Origin: Mesonia sp.
GTDB taxonomy: Bacteria > Bacteroidota > Bacteroidia > Flavobacteriales > Flavobacteriaceae
Direction of reading: 5' to 3'
Length of the DNA stretch: 40,644 bases
Assembly: GCA_012964435.1 (NCBI GenBank)
Contig: DTTX01000041.1
Coordinates: 109,303 to 149,946, forward strand
Shown here in pieces: positions 15,317 through 23,579 of the stretch. Within the stretch, counting starts at the first letter, position 1. Each line of letters opens with the position of its first letter. The translations under genes were made by a program, and so were the position numbers. The notes under the pieces were generated by a model, which saw only the letters and a list, made by a program, of their open reading frames with translations, did no database searches and was not told the origin of the DNA.

Positions 15317-17188
15317 TTGGATAAAAATAAATTAAAGGTAATCGCGATGATTCCGGCTCGATATGCCGCAACGAGATTCCCAGGCAAGCTAATGCAAGAT
15401 CTTAATGGTAAATCTGTTATCTTAAGAACCTATGAGGCTGCTTTAAGTACAAATCTATTTCAAGAAGTATATGTTGTTACCGATAGCGATATAATTTTTA
15501 ATGAAATTACAGCTAACGGTGGTAAGGCAATTTTAAGCAAGAAAGCGCACGAGTGCGGAAGTGATCGTATTGCTGAAGCCGTGGAAGATATGGATGTTGA
15601 TATTGTAGTAAACGTTCAAGGTGATGAGCCATTTACAGCTCAAGAAAGTTTAAAAAAAGTATTAGATGTTTTCTACAGTGAAGATGCAGATCAAATAGAT
15701 TTAGCGTCTTTGATGACTCCTATAAAGATAAATGATGAAATTACCGATCCTAATACAGTAAAAGTAATTGTAGATCAAAATAACTTTGCCTTATATTTTT
15801 CAAGGTCACCAATACCATACCCAAGAGATCAAGATGTTTTTACGACTTACTTTAAACATAAAGGCATCTACGCATTTCGTAAAAGTGCTTTGATGGATTT
15901 CTATAATTTACCTATGAAAAGTATTGAAGCTTCAGAAAAAATTGAATGCTTACGTTATTTGGAGTACGGTAAGAATATTAAAATGATAGAAAGCGAAGTA
16001 GTAGGAGTAGAAATAGATACTCCGGAAGATCTTGAAGCTGCTAAACAACTACTATCTTCTCAAGAAAGAAAACTATTATCAGAAGATAATGATCTTTCAA
16101 TTTCAAAACCAAAACATAAAAATTTCCCGATGGTTCCTCGAGTTTTATTCGGTAAAGGTTGTTTTGATCAATTACCTGAAATTCTAAATGAAAAACGTTC
16201 TATTGGAGCACCATTTATTTATTTGGTAGATGATGTTTTTGAAAATAATAAATCATTTATTGAAAGAATAAAACTTAAGGGAAATGATAAAATATTCTTT
16301 GTCTCTGCTGAATATGAGCCTAAAACCAATCAAGTAGATGTATTAGTTGAAAAAATTAAAACCGAGTTCCAATTATTACCCAGCGGAATTATAGGAATTG
16401 GAGGTGGAACTTTAATGGACTTAGCTAAGGCTGTATCTATTTTACTTAAAAATACTGGTTTAGCTGAAGATTATCAAGGTTGGGATCTAGTTTCTAAAAA
16501 AGCAATTTATCATGTTGGTGTTCCTACAGTTTCCGGTACAGGAGCAGAAGTTTCTAGAACTACCGTGCTAACAGGACCTAACAAAAAACTAGGTATAAAC
16601 TCAGATTTTACTCCGTTTGATCAAGTAATCCTAGATTACGATCTTACTCTTGGAGTTCCTAAAGATCAATGGTTTTATACAGGGATGGACTGTTATATTC
16701 ATTGTATAGAATCTTTAAATGGAACTTACTTAAATACATTTAGTGAAAGTTATGGTCAAAAGGCTGAAGAATTATGTTTAGAGATTTTCTTGGGAGATCA
16801 TCTTTCAGACGAACAAATGAGAGCTAAATTAATGATGGCTTCTTGGCACGGCGGGATGAGCATTGCTTATTCTCAAGTAGGTGTTGCTCACGCGATGAGT
16901 TATGGCTTAGCCTATGTTCTCGGTACAAAACACGGAATAGGAAATTGTATAGTTTTCGATCATTTAGAAGAATTTTATCCTGAAGGGGTTAAGATATTTA
17001 AACAAATGAAAGAAAAGCACGGTATCAAATTACCACAAGGTCTTTGTAAGGATTTACCAGAAAAGGATTTAAATACAATGATAGAGGTTTCTCTACAAAT
17101 GGATCCGCTTTGGGAAAATGCTTTAGGTAAAAACTGGAGAGAAATTATGACACCAAAAAAAATGCGTGAGCTCTATTTAAAAATGTAA
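15317..17188 (+). CDS. Fusion: CMP-Kdo synthetase (KdsB) + KdnB-like Kdo 8-dehydrogenase
   Basis: 623 residues with two complete enzyme domains. Residues about 1-245 are Kds[22 protein letters not shown] near 97-104 and a C-terminal [13 protein letters not shown]. KdsB activates Kdo with CTP to CMP-Kdo for lipopolysaccharide. A linker of about 25 residues follows. Residues about 268-623 are an iron-containing alcohol dehydrogenase: [15 protein letters not shown], nucleotide motif [24 protein letters not shown] and metal ligands Asp458, His462, His525 and His539 (spacing as in FucO). The closest known functional relative of this pair is KdnB of Shewanella, which oxidises C8 of Kdo on the way to 8-amino-Kdo. 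Start is a TTG; no ATG precedes the PARY motif except one inside it. No aminotransferase (KdnA) is in the window. Substrate specificity of the second domain is inferred. Confidence 0.9.
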   Translation: MDKNKLKVIAMIPARYAATRFPGKLMQDLNGKSVILRTYEAALSTNLFQEVYVVTDSDIIFNEITANGGKAILSKKAHECGSDRIAEAVEDMDVDIVVNVQGDEPFTAQESLKKVLDVFYSEDADQIDLASLMTPIKINDEITDPNTVKVIVDQNNFALYFSRSPIPYPRDQDVFTTYFKHKGIYAFRKSALMDFYNLPMKSIEASEKIECLRYLEYGKNIKMIESEVVGVEIDTPEDLEAAKQLLSSQERKLLSEDNDLSISKPKHKNFPMVPRVLFGKGCFDQLPEILNEKRSIGAPFIYLVDDVFENNKSFIERIKLKGNDKIFFVSAEYEPKTNQVDVLVEKIKTEFQLLPSGIIGIGGGTLMDLAKAVSILLKNTGLAEDYQGWDLVSKKAIYHVGVPTVSGTGAEVSRTTVLTGPNKKLGINSDFTPFDQVILDYDLTLGVPKDQWFYTGMDCYIHCIESLNGTYLNTFSESYGQKAEELCLEIFLGDHLSDEQMRAKLMMASWHGGMSIAYSQVGVAHAMSYGLAYVLGTKHGIGNCIVFDHLEEFYPEGVKIFKQMKEKHGIKLPQGLCKDLPEKDLNTMIEVSLQMDPLWENALGKNWREIMTPKKMRELYLKM

Positions 17189-17193
17189 GTTAG

Positions 17194-18504
17194 TTAATTA
17201 CTCACCGCACTTTTATAAACTTTTAGACAACGTTCCCGAGCTTCTTTATGGTCAACCATAGGTTCGGGATAGTTTTTTGTTCCATATTCCGGAACCCATT
17301 TTTTGATGTATTTTTCTTCTTTATCGAACTTTTCTTTTTGAGACATGGGGTTAAAAATTCTAAAATAGGGAACTGCATCGACGCCGCTTCCGGCAACCCA
17401 TTGCCAGTTTCCTACGTTAGAAGACATTTCGTAATCCAACAACTTTTCAGCAAAATAGGCTTCGCCCCAACGCCAATCGATTAATAAATGTTTACAAAGA
17501 AAACTTCCTACGACCATTCGAACGCGATTATGCATAAAACCGGACTCATTTAACTGTCGCATCCCAGCATCAACTAAAGGATAACCGGTTTTTCCTTCTT
17601 TCCATTTTTTAAATTCACTCTTATTGTTTCGCCATTCGATACGATCGTATTTCTTTTTGAAAGCATCGGTGACCGTTTCTGGGAAATGATAGAGAATTTG
17701 CATAAAAAATTCACGCCAAATGAGTTCTTCAAAAAAAGTTTCATCTTTCACTTGAATTGCCTTTTTTACCATTTTTCGAACACTTACTGTTCCGAATCTT
17801 AAATGTGTACTCAAATGTGAAGTAGCATCTTTGGCCGGCAAATTTCTTTTATCGTCATATTCATTCATCATCGTTTTAGTTACGATGTAATCAGGAACTT
17901 CAATCGATGATTTTTTAAAACCAATATCACTTAATGAGAGATTGGGTAAACGTGTATTTTTAATCAGATTGTCTAAATAATCATTGGTATAAAAAATACG
18001 TAAGTTGTCTTCACTGAAATTACTTTTCCAGGTTTTCATATAAGGTGTGTACACCAAATAAGGATCGCCGTCTTTTTTAACGACTTCATCTTTTTCAAAA
18101 ATCACCTGATCTTTATACGTGGTGAATTTTATGTCTTTATCTTCCAATAAAGAGGAAATTTTTTCATCACGCTCTTTCGCATAAGGTTCGTAATCACGGT
18201 TCGTGATTACTTCAGCAATAGAATAATCTTTTATAAGTTGTTGGAATACTTTTTCCGGTTTTCCTTCATACATCGCAATAGAACTATCGTAATTTTCCTG
18301 AAGTTCTTTTCGCATAGTTTGTAATTGCTGAAAAATAAAAGTTACCCGAGCATCATCATCAGGTAGATCTTTTAAAATTTCAGTATCAAAAATAAAAATG
18401 GGTAAGACAGGATAGTCACTTTGTAAAGCACGATAAAAACCAATATTATCATCTAATCGCAAATCGCGTCGAAACCAAAAAATAGTATATTTCTCTTGAC
18501 TCAT
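17194..18504 (-). CDS. phr: Deoxyribodipyrimidine photo-lyase / cryptochrome family
   Basis: 436-residue class I photolyase-type flavoprotein that repairs UV-induced cyclobutane pyrimidine dimers using blue light. The N-terminal alpha/beta antenna domain starts IFWFRRDLRLDDN. The FAD-binding helical domain holds WREFFMQILYHFP, FMHNRVRMVVGSFL and LDYEMSSNVGNWQWVAGSG, including the conserved Trp/Asn residues for lesion and FAD contact. The start codon overlaps the stop of the SDR gene by one base (TAATG), so expression is coupled. It is the last gene of an SRPBCC-SDR-phr operon. Confidence 0.93.
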   Translation of the reverse strand: MSQEKYTIFWFRRDLRLDDNIGFYRALQSDYPVLPIFIFDTEILKDLPDDDARVTFIFQQLQTMRKELQENYDSSIAMYEGKPEKVFQQLIKDYSIAEVITNRDYEPYAKERDEKISSLLEDKDIKFTTYKDQVIFEKDEVVKKDGDPYLVYTPYMKTWKSNFSEDNLRIFYTNDYLDNLIKNTRLPNLSLSDIGFKKSSIEVPDYIVTKTMMNEYDDKRNLPAKDATSHLSTHLRFGTVSVRKMVKKAIQVKDETFFEELIWREFFMQILYHFPETVTDAFKKKYDRIEWRNNKSEFKKWKEGKTGYPLVDAGMRQLNESGFMHNRVRMVVGSFLCKHLLIDWRWGEAYFAEKLLDYEMSSNVGNWQWVAGSGVDAVPYFRIFNPMSQKEKFDKEEKYIKKWVPEYGTKNYPEPMVDHKEARERCLKVYKSAVSN

Positions 18505-19199
18505 TAGCTTAAATTTAAATTCGAAAGTCCGCCGTCGACTCCTAAAATCTGTCCGGTCATCCAGCTACTTTTGTCACTCATTAAAAAAGCGGTCATTTGA
18601 GCAATATCTTCCGGTGTTCCTACACGTTTCATCGGATGTCTTTCTGCCATTTTCTTTTTCTTTTCTTCTTTATTGAGCAATTTTTCAGCAAGCTGTGTAT
18701 CGGTTAGGGAAGGAGCGATCACATTTACACGAAGACTTGGAGCATATTCTGCGGCTAACGATTTTGCAAAACCTTCAATAGCACCTTTTGCAGCAGCTAC
18801 GCTGGTATGAAAAGGCATTCCAACCTTTGCGGCAACCGTACTGTAAAAAACCAAACTGGCGTGTTCCGCATTTTTGAGTTTAGGTAAAAGTCCGTTGATC
18901 ACTTTTACTAATGAAATAAAATTCAGCTGAATTTCATGCTCAAAATCTTTCGGTTTCAACATCTTAAAAGGCTTTAAATTAATGCTTCCCGGAAAGTAGG
19001 CGAGACCATCAATTTTTTCAGGCAGGTCAAGTTCTTCAATTTTATCTCCTAACACATCAAATTCTAAATGTTTCACATCTAGATCGCTTAAATTTTCATT
19101 GCTGCGTGAGGCGACAATGACGTGATGATCTTCTGCTAAAAGTTTTGCAGTAGCTAGACCAATACCTTTGCTTCCGCCAATAAGTAGAATATTTTTCAT
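18504..19199 (-). CDS. Short-chain dehydrogenase/reductase-like protein lacking the catalytic Tyr
   Basis: 231-residue Rossmann protein. NAD(P) motif GGSKGIGLATAKLL (residues 8-21) and the C-terminal WMTGQILGVDGGL are standard for classical SDRs. At the active site Ser120 (FYSTVAAK) and Lys138 are present, but the position four before the lysine, normally Tyr of YxxxK, is Val134 (HTSVAAAK). It may therefore bind cofactor without normal reductase chemistry, or use another residue such as Tyr119 or His131. It sits 10 bases after the SRPBCC gene and overlaps phr by one base. Confidence 0.85.
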   Translation of the reverse strand: MKNILLIGGSKGIGLATAKLLAEDHHVIVASRSNENLSDLDVKHLEFDVLGDKIEELDLPEKIDGLAYFPGSINLKPFKMLKPKDFEHEIQLNFISLVKVINGLLPKLKNAEHASLVFYSTVAAKVGMPFHTSVAAAKGAIEGFAKSLAAEYAPSLRVNVIAPSLTDTQLAEKLLNKEEKKKKMAERHPMKRVGTPEDIAQMTAFLMSDKSSWMTGQILGVDGGLSNLNLS

Positions 19200-19209
19200 G
19201 TTACAGTGT

Positions 19210-19671
19210 TTAATATTTTCCGAATAATTCTTCTAACTTTTGCTGTCTATAGCTAAAAATTTCTTCCAATTTATTCTTCACGATAAAAGGATGTACCAAT
19301 TGCCCTAAAAAGCCAAATGGAAGCTTGTAGTGAATAATATCTTCCATTTCAACACCGCCTTCAATTTCTTTAATAAAATGTTTGTGATGCCAAAGTTTAT
19401 AAGGGCCAAAACGTTGTTCATCAACAAAAAACTCGTTATCTTTTACGTGAGTAATTTCAGTTACCCATTTGGTTTTAATACCGGCGACGGGCGTTACAAT
19501 ATATTGTATAACTTGACCTTGATACATTTTACGGTCGGCTCCATCAATAATATCAAACCCCATATAATCGGGAGTGATCGTTTTTAAATTAGCCGGATCT
19601 GATAGAAACTCCCAAGCTTTAGCTTTACTTATAGGAAGTTTTTGCGTTTTGTGAAGTTTATAAATTTTCAT
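19210..19671 (-). CDS. SRPBCC/START-like ligand-binding protein
   Basis: 153 residues with the helix-grip fold pattern of the SRPBCC superfamily (polyketide cyclase / CoxG-like). It starts with LPISKAKAWEFLSDPANLKTITP, the typical first strand-helix unit, and ends in a long C-terminal helix (VKNKLEEIFSYRQQKLEELF). Members bind hydrophobic small molecules; ligand is unknown here. It is the promoter-proximal gene of the photolyase operon, an arrangement common in Flavobacteria. A 30-bp palindrome lies 23-52 bases upstream of its ATG. Confidence 0.85.
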   Translation of the reverse strand: MKIYKLHKTQKLPISKAKAWEFLSDPANLKTITPDYMGFDIIDGADRKMYQGQVIQYIVTPVAGIKTKWVTEITHVKDNEFFVDEQRFGPYKLWHHKHFIKEIEGGVEMEDIIHYKLPFGFLGQLVHPFIVKNKLEEIFSYRQQKLEELFGKY

Positions 19672-19693
19672 AAAACTAAATTACAGTATATTT

Positions 19694-19723
19694 TGTTTAA
19701 TATTTAAATTTAATAGTTAAACA
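19694..19723. promoter_or_regulatory. 30-bp imperfect palindrome upstream of the photolyase operon
   Basis: The arms TGTTTAA (19694-19700) and TTAAACA (19717-19723) flank a palindromic core TTAAATTTAA (19704-19713), with 24 of 30 positions symmetric. It lies 23-52 bases before the SRPBCC start, on the other side of which DUF2911 begins at 19801. This is the shape of a dimeric regulator's operator, possibly MerR/LitR-like, but the regulator is not in the window. Confidence 0.45.
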
Positions 19724-19800
19724 AAAGTTATAGTTTAGTTTCTTATTTTAGAAATGAAAAACGCTTAACTTTACCAAAAATTAAAACAGATTAACTAATC

Positions 19801-20640
19801 ATGAAAAAAACACTTTCTTTCTTTTTATTTATGCTTGCGGCAATCACTATGCAAGCTCAAGTACAAGCTCCACAACCAAGTCCGCACGCTAAAATCTGGC
19901 AAACTGTAGGTTTAACCGAAGTAACAGTAGAATATTCTAGACCTTCAATGCGCGGGCGTGATATTTTTGGTGATTTAGTACCATTTGATAAAAAATGGAG
20001 AACCGGAGCCAACGAGAATACAACTATCTCTTTTTCTGACGATGTCACTATCGACGGAGAAACGCTGACAAAAGGCACGTATGCGATTTACTCGGTACCG
20101 GGGAAAAACTCTTGGGAGATCATGTTTTACAAAAAAACAGATAACTGGGGTTTACCACAAGCCTGGGATAATGCTCAAGTAGCTTTATCTACAAAAGCAC
20201 AAGTAACCAAAATGCCTTTTAAGTTTGAAACCTTTACCATTGTTATTGATGAATTAAAAAATGATTCAGCGGTATTTAATTTGTTATGGGAAGATACTGT
20301 AGTTTCTTTCACTTTTGAGGTGCCAACTGATGCTAAAACAATGGAAAGTATTGAAGCTGCTTTAAATGGACCAACCGCTAGAGATTATTATGCTGCTGCC
20401 GATTATTATTACTCAAGCGGTAAAGATCTTGAGCAAGCTTTAGAATGGATCAATAAAGCTACGGAAGATAATGCTACTTTCTGGATGTTACGTAAAAAGT
20501 CTCTAATTGAAGCAAAATTAGGAAAGAAGAAAGATGCCATTAAAACGGCTAAAGCTTCTTTAAAAGCTGCAGAAGCTGCCGGAAATGATGATTACGTAAA
20601 AATGAACGAAGATTCTTTAAAAGAGTGGGAAGCTAAGTAA
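19801..20640 (+). CDS. DUF2911 domain protein with C-terminal TPR-like helices
   Basis: 279 residues with a clear signal peptide (MKKTLSFFLFMLAAITMQAQ), so exported to the periplasm. Residues about 30-175 are the DUF2911 beta domain, recognised by VEYSRPSMRGRDIFG, GANENTTISF and TKGTYAIYSVPG. The C-terminal part (about 185-279) is helical and TPR-like (YYAAADYYYSSGKDLEQALEW). Function unknown; the family is widespread in Bacteroidota. It is a single-gene unit ending in a strong terminator. Confidence 0.9.
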   Translation: MKKTLSFFLFMLAAITMQAQVQAPQPSPHAKIWQTVGLTEVTVEYSRPSMRGRDIFGDLVPFDKKWRTGANENTTISFSDDVTIDGETLTKGTYAIYSVPGKNSWEIMFYKKTDNWGLPQAWDNAQVALSTKAQVTKMPFKFETFTIVIDELKNDSAVFNLLWEDTVVSFTFEVPTDAKTMESIEAALNGPTARDYYAAADYYYSSGKDLEQALEWINKATEDNATFWMLRKKSLIEAKLGKKKDAIKTAKASLKAAEAAGNDDYVKMNEDSLKEWEAK

Positions 20641-20664
20641 ATTTCTCTCTTCTATATAAACTTA

Positions 20665-20700
20665 TAAAAAAACGGTGCTTTTAGAAAAGCACCGTTTTTT
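20665..20700. terminator. Bidirectional terminator between DUF2911 and the Gfo/Idh gene
   Basis: AAAAAACGGTGCTTTT, loop AGA, AAAGCACCGTTTTTT: a long stem flanked by A and T runs, so it works in both directions. It lies between two convergent stop codons (20640 and 20704). Confidence 0.9.
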
Positions 20701-20703
20701 TAT

Positions 20704-21690
20704 TTAATACTCCAACCCAATTTTCTCACGAATTTGATCGAGTAGAGAAATTAGGTGTAAGCTTTTTTCGAAAGTCATAACTGTACTTTCGGTTTTATTT
20801 TCGCTAAGCATTTCTTGTACGTGAGCAGCTTCATAATTATAACCTAAGGTAGCTACAGGAAATTCAATGAGTTCTTTTTTACCATCTTTAGTTGTGATCT
20901 CGACCGAGCTTGGTGGTTCGTGAAAACGACTGGTAAGTTTTACGGTTGCTTCTTCCAATTCAATCACACATTCGGTGGGTGTTTTTCCAAGCAACGTACT
21001 TTTTAGATGGGCTTTTACGTTGTTTGCGTAGCTAAAAGTTATTGTGCATTCTTCATCGACTCCAGTTTCACTAAATTTTGCAGAAGCTTCAATGTTTTGC
21101 GGAATTCCGATAAGTGTCATCGCAGCAAAAACAGGATAGATACCAATATCTAATAAACTGCCACCACCTAAATTTTTGTTGAAAAGACGTTTATCTAAAT
21201 CATATGGAGCTTTAAAACCAAAATCTGCTGTTAGCGATTTTATTTCTCCGTATTTTTTCTGTTGAATTATCTCTAAAACGTATTGATAATGGGGTACAAA
21301 ATGCGTCCACAGAGCTTCCATTAAGAACACATTTTCAGCTTTTGCAGTTGAAATCATTTCTTCCACTTCGGTTTTATTTATTCCAAAGGCTTTTTCGCAA
21401 AGCACCGCTTTTTTTGCTTTGAGGCAAGCAATGGTTAACTCTTTATGAAAAACGTGAGGCGTGGCGATATAAATTACATCAATTTCCGGATCTTCGATCA
21501 ATTCAGTATAACTTCCGTAGTAATTTTCTGCGTGAAAATCTTCTGCAAATTCTTCTGCTTTTAGCAAAGATCGACTGGCAACAGCTTTTAGGTTTGCGCC
21601 TTCAACACTTTGTAAATCGGTAGCGAATTTTTTAGCGATCTTCCCTAAACCTAAAATTCCCCAATTGTAATTCGTTTTCATAAAAATCAA
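20704..21690 (-). CDS. Gfo/Idh/MocA family oxidoreductase
   Basis: 328-residue NAD(P)-dependent sugar or related oxidoreductase. The Rossmann motif WGILGLGKIAKKFATDL lies near the N-terminus, and LCEKAFG near residue 100 is the family EKP-type catalytic lysine motif (here EKA). The C-terminal GGGSLLDIGIYPVFAA is typical. The first ATG at 21690 gives MIFMKTNYN; ATG 21681 is equally possible. It lies 84 bases after the symporter in the same direction; the gap has a small CTGAA/TTCAG palindrome. Confidence 0.9.
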   Translation of the reverse strand: MIFMKTNYNWGILGLGKIAKKFATDLQSVEGANLKAVASRSLLKAEEFAEDFHAENYYGSYTELIEDPEIDVIYIATPHVFHKELTIACLKAKKAVLCEKAFGINKTEVEEMISTAKAENVFLMEALWTHFVPHYQYVLEIIQQKKYGEIKSLTADFGFKAPYDLDKRLFNKNLGGGSLLDIGIYPVFAAMTLIGIPQNIEASAKFSETGVDEECTITFSYANNVKAHLKSTLLGKTPTECVIELEEATVKLTSRFHEPPSSVEITTKDGKKELIEFPVATLGYNYEAAHVQEMLSENKTESTVMTFEKSLHLISLLDQIREKIGLEY

Positions 21691-21701
21691 GATTTTGTAG
21701 T

Positions 21702-21713
21702 CTGAAAGTTCAG
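21702..21713. repeat. Short palindrome related to the intergenic repeat
   Basis: CTGAAAGTTCAG has the same CTGAA / TTCAG arms as the elements at 4091 and 7535, with a 2-base centre. It lies in the gap before the Gfo/Idh gene. Confidence 0.3.
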
Positions 21714-21774
21714 TCGAAATAATAGTTGATGATTACAGTCAAACCAATTTGTTATTTCAGTATATAAAAACAGT

Positions 21775-23457
21775 TTAACTTTTTGCGTAGTTTTTTGAAT
21801 TTGAAAGCACTTCAATTAAAATAGCGATCGACATCACTAAAGCGCAACCAAACATATTTAACCATAAATAAGGCATCCAATCGTCCCACCAACCAATTAG
21901 GACGATAATTTGTGTAATAATGGCTGCCATAAATGTTGAATTACTTCTTACAAACTTCACGAAAAAGGCGAGTAAGAAAATCCCTAATACATTTCCGTAG
22001 AAAATAGAACCAATAATATTGACCAACTGAATTAAATTGTCAAACAAGTCTGCCGTACAGGCAATGATCACCGCCAAAATCCCCCAAATGAGTGTAAAAA
22101 AGCGAGAAGCATTGAGAAAATGCTGATCACTTTTATCTGAAGAAACATTACGTTTATAAAGATCGATGGTCGTAGTTGAAGCTAAAGAATTTAATTCTGA
22201 AGCGGTGGAAGACATGGCTGCAGAAAGAATAACCGCCAACAACAAGCCAATTAAACCTTTGGGTAAATTATTCAGAATAAAATGAATAAAAACATAATCT
22301 TTATCGTTGGTTTCTACATCTTTTTCTGTTTTATCAATAAGTTTTACACCTTCGGCTCGTAAATTTTCTTCTTTCTTATTTAAACTTCGAATTTCTTGTT
22401 GAATTGGTGCTTTTTCTTCGGTATTGATCAATGCATAATTCAACTGAACTTTTTCTTGACGATTGTTTTCTAATTCTTGTTGAAGTTGTCGGTATTCATC
22501 TGCGTATTCAGAATTTAGAACTTCCTTTTCTCCGGCCGGATTAAAGTTGAGCGGAGAAGCGTTAAACTGATAAAACACAAACATCATTACGCCTATAAGC
22601 AATATGAAAAATTGCATGGGTACTTTTAGAAAACCGTTAAAAATAAGTCCCATTTGGCTTTCTTTTAAAGAACTAGCCGAAAGATAGCGCTGTACCTGAC
22701 TTTGATCGGTACCAAAATAGGAGAGGGCAAGAAACGTCCCGCCAATGAGTCCGCTCCAAAACGTATAACGATTATCCCACTCGAACGAGAAATCGAGCAC
22801 ATTCAATTTATCATTAGCTGCTGCAATTTCTAAAGCATTTGAAAAAGTGATATCCTGCGGAAGATCGTTAACAATTAATACAAATGCGATAATTAGACCA
22901 AGAAAAATGATTCCCATTTGTTGTTTTTGGGTAACGCTAACCGCTTTTGTTCCGCCGGAAACGGTGTAAATTACAACTAAACTACCAATGATGATATTGA
23001 GGGTGATCAAATTCCACCCTAAAACTGCTGAAAGAATAATGGATGGCGCAAAAATGGTAATTCCCGCCGCTAAACCACGCTGAATTAAAAATAGTAAAGC
23101 CGTTAAGGTTCTGGTTTTTAAATCGAATCTACTTTCTAAATATTCGTAAGCAGTATATACTTTTAAGCGATGATAAATAGGGATAAAAAACATACAGATC
23201 ACGATCATCGCAATGGGAACACCCAAGTAAAATTGCACAAAACCCATCCCGCTGTGAAAAGCTTGCCCGGGAGCCGATAAGAAAGTAATTGCACTGGCTT
23301 GCGTTGCCATTACCGATAAACCGACCGTCCACCAGCGAGCTTCGTTACCGCCTTTTAAAAAATCACTCACATTTTTACTTCCGCGAGTTTGGTAATACCC
23401 AAAAATCACAATAAATGCAAGCGTAGCGACTAAAACAATACTATCTAAAATGTGCAT
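21775..23457 (-). CDS. Sodium:solute symporter with coiled-coil loop insert
   Basis: 560-residue SSS-family (SLC5-type) inner membrane transporter, with about 13 helices. VGLSVMATQASAITFLSAPG, then GGTKAVSVTQKQQ and LSYFGTDQSQVQRYLSA, are family signatures. Between two membrane helices, residues about 306-388 form a highly charged segment (EYRQLQQELENN, PIQQEIRSLNKKEENL) predicted as coiled coil, which typical SSS proteins do not have. The substrate is not evident; PIG-L and Gfo/Idh neighbours suggest a sugar or amino-sugar derivative. The ATG lies 11 bases after the stop of a 36-residue membrane peptide. Confidence 0.9.
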   Translation of the reverse strand: MHILDSIVLVATLAFIVIFGYYQTRGSKNVSDFLKGGNEARWWTVGLSVMATQASAITFLSAPGQAFHSGMGFVQFYLGVPIAMIVICMFFIPIYHRLKVYTAYEYLESRFDLKTRTLTALLFLIQRGLAAGITIFAPSIILSAVLGWNLITLNIIIGSLVVIYTVSGGTKAVSVTQKQQMGIIFLGLIIAFVLIVNDLPQDITFSNALEIAAANDKLNVLDFSFEWDNRYTFWSGLIGGTFLALSYFGTDQSQVQRYLSASSLKESQMGLIFNGFLKVPMQFFILLIGVMMFVFYQFNASPLNFNPAGEKEVLNSEYADEYRQLQQELENNRQEKVQLNYALINTEEKAPIQQEIRSLNKKEENLRAEGVKLIDKTEKDVETNDKDYVFIHFILNNLPKGLIGLLLAVILSAAMSSTASELNSLASTTTIDLYKRNVSSDKSDQHFLNASRFFTLIWGILAVIIACTADLFDNLIQLVNIIGSIFYGNVLGIFLLAFFVKFVRSNSTFMAAIITQIIVLIGWWDDWMPYLWLNMFGCALVMSIAILIEVLSNSKNYAKS

Positions 23458-23468
23458 TTATAATGGTT

Positions 23469-23579
23469 TTACAAAAATAAATTCATAAATACATAGAACA
23501 AAACCACATAAATCGCATTGGCTATTAAAAGCCAGCCGTAAGATTTTTTCCAGTGATATTTTTCAGGTTTTTCTTGCAT
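23469..23579 (-). CDS. Small single-pass membrane protein (36 aa), candidate symporter partner
   Basis: An open frame of 36 codons plus stop on the minus strand: hydrophilic MQEKPEKYHWKKSYG, then one hydrophobic helix (WLLIANAIYVVLFYVF) to the C-terminus MNLFL. Its ATG overlaps the stop of the PIG-L gene by one base (TAATG) and its stop is 11 bases before the symporter ATG, so it fills the gap exactly. The position, positive-charged N-terminus and TM are those of a small accessory subunit, but function is inferred. It is too short for ordinary gene callers. Confidence 0.7.
   Translation of the reverse strand: MQEKPEKYHWKKSYGWLLIANAIYVVLFYVFMNLFL

Noticed and set aside
15317-17188. Two separate genes read as one through a sequencing error
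   Set aside because: There is no stop or second start near the linker (residues about 245-268), both domains are complete and in the same frame with a credible 25-residue linker. A lost stop cannot be excluded without resequencing, but nothing in the sequence points to it.
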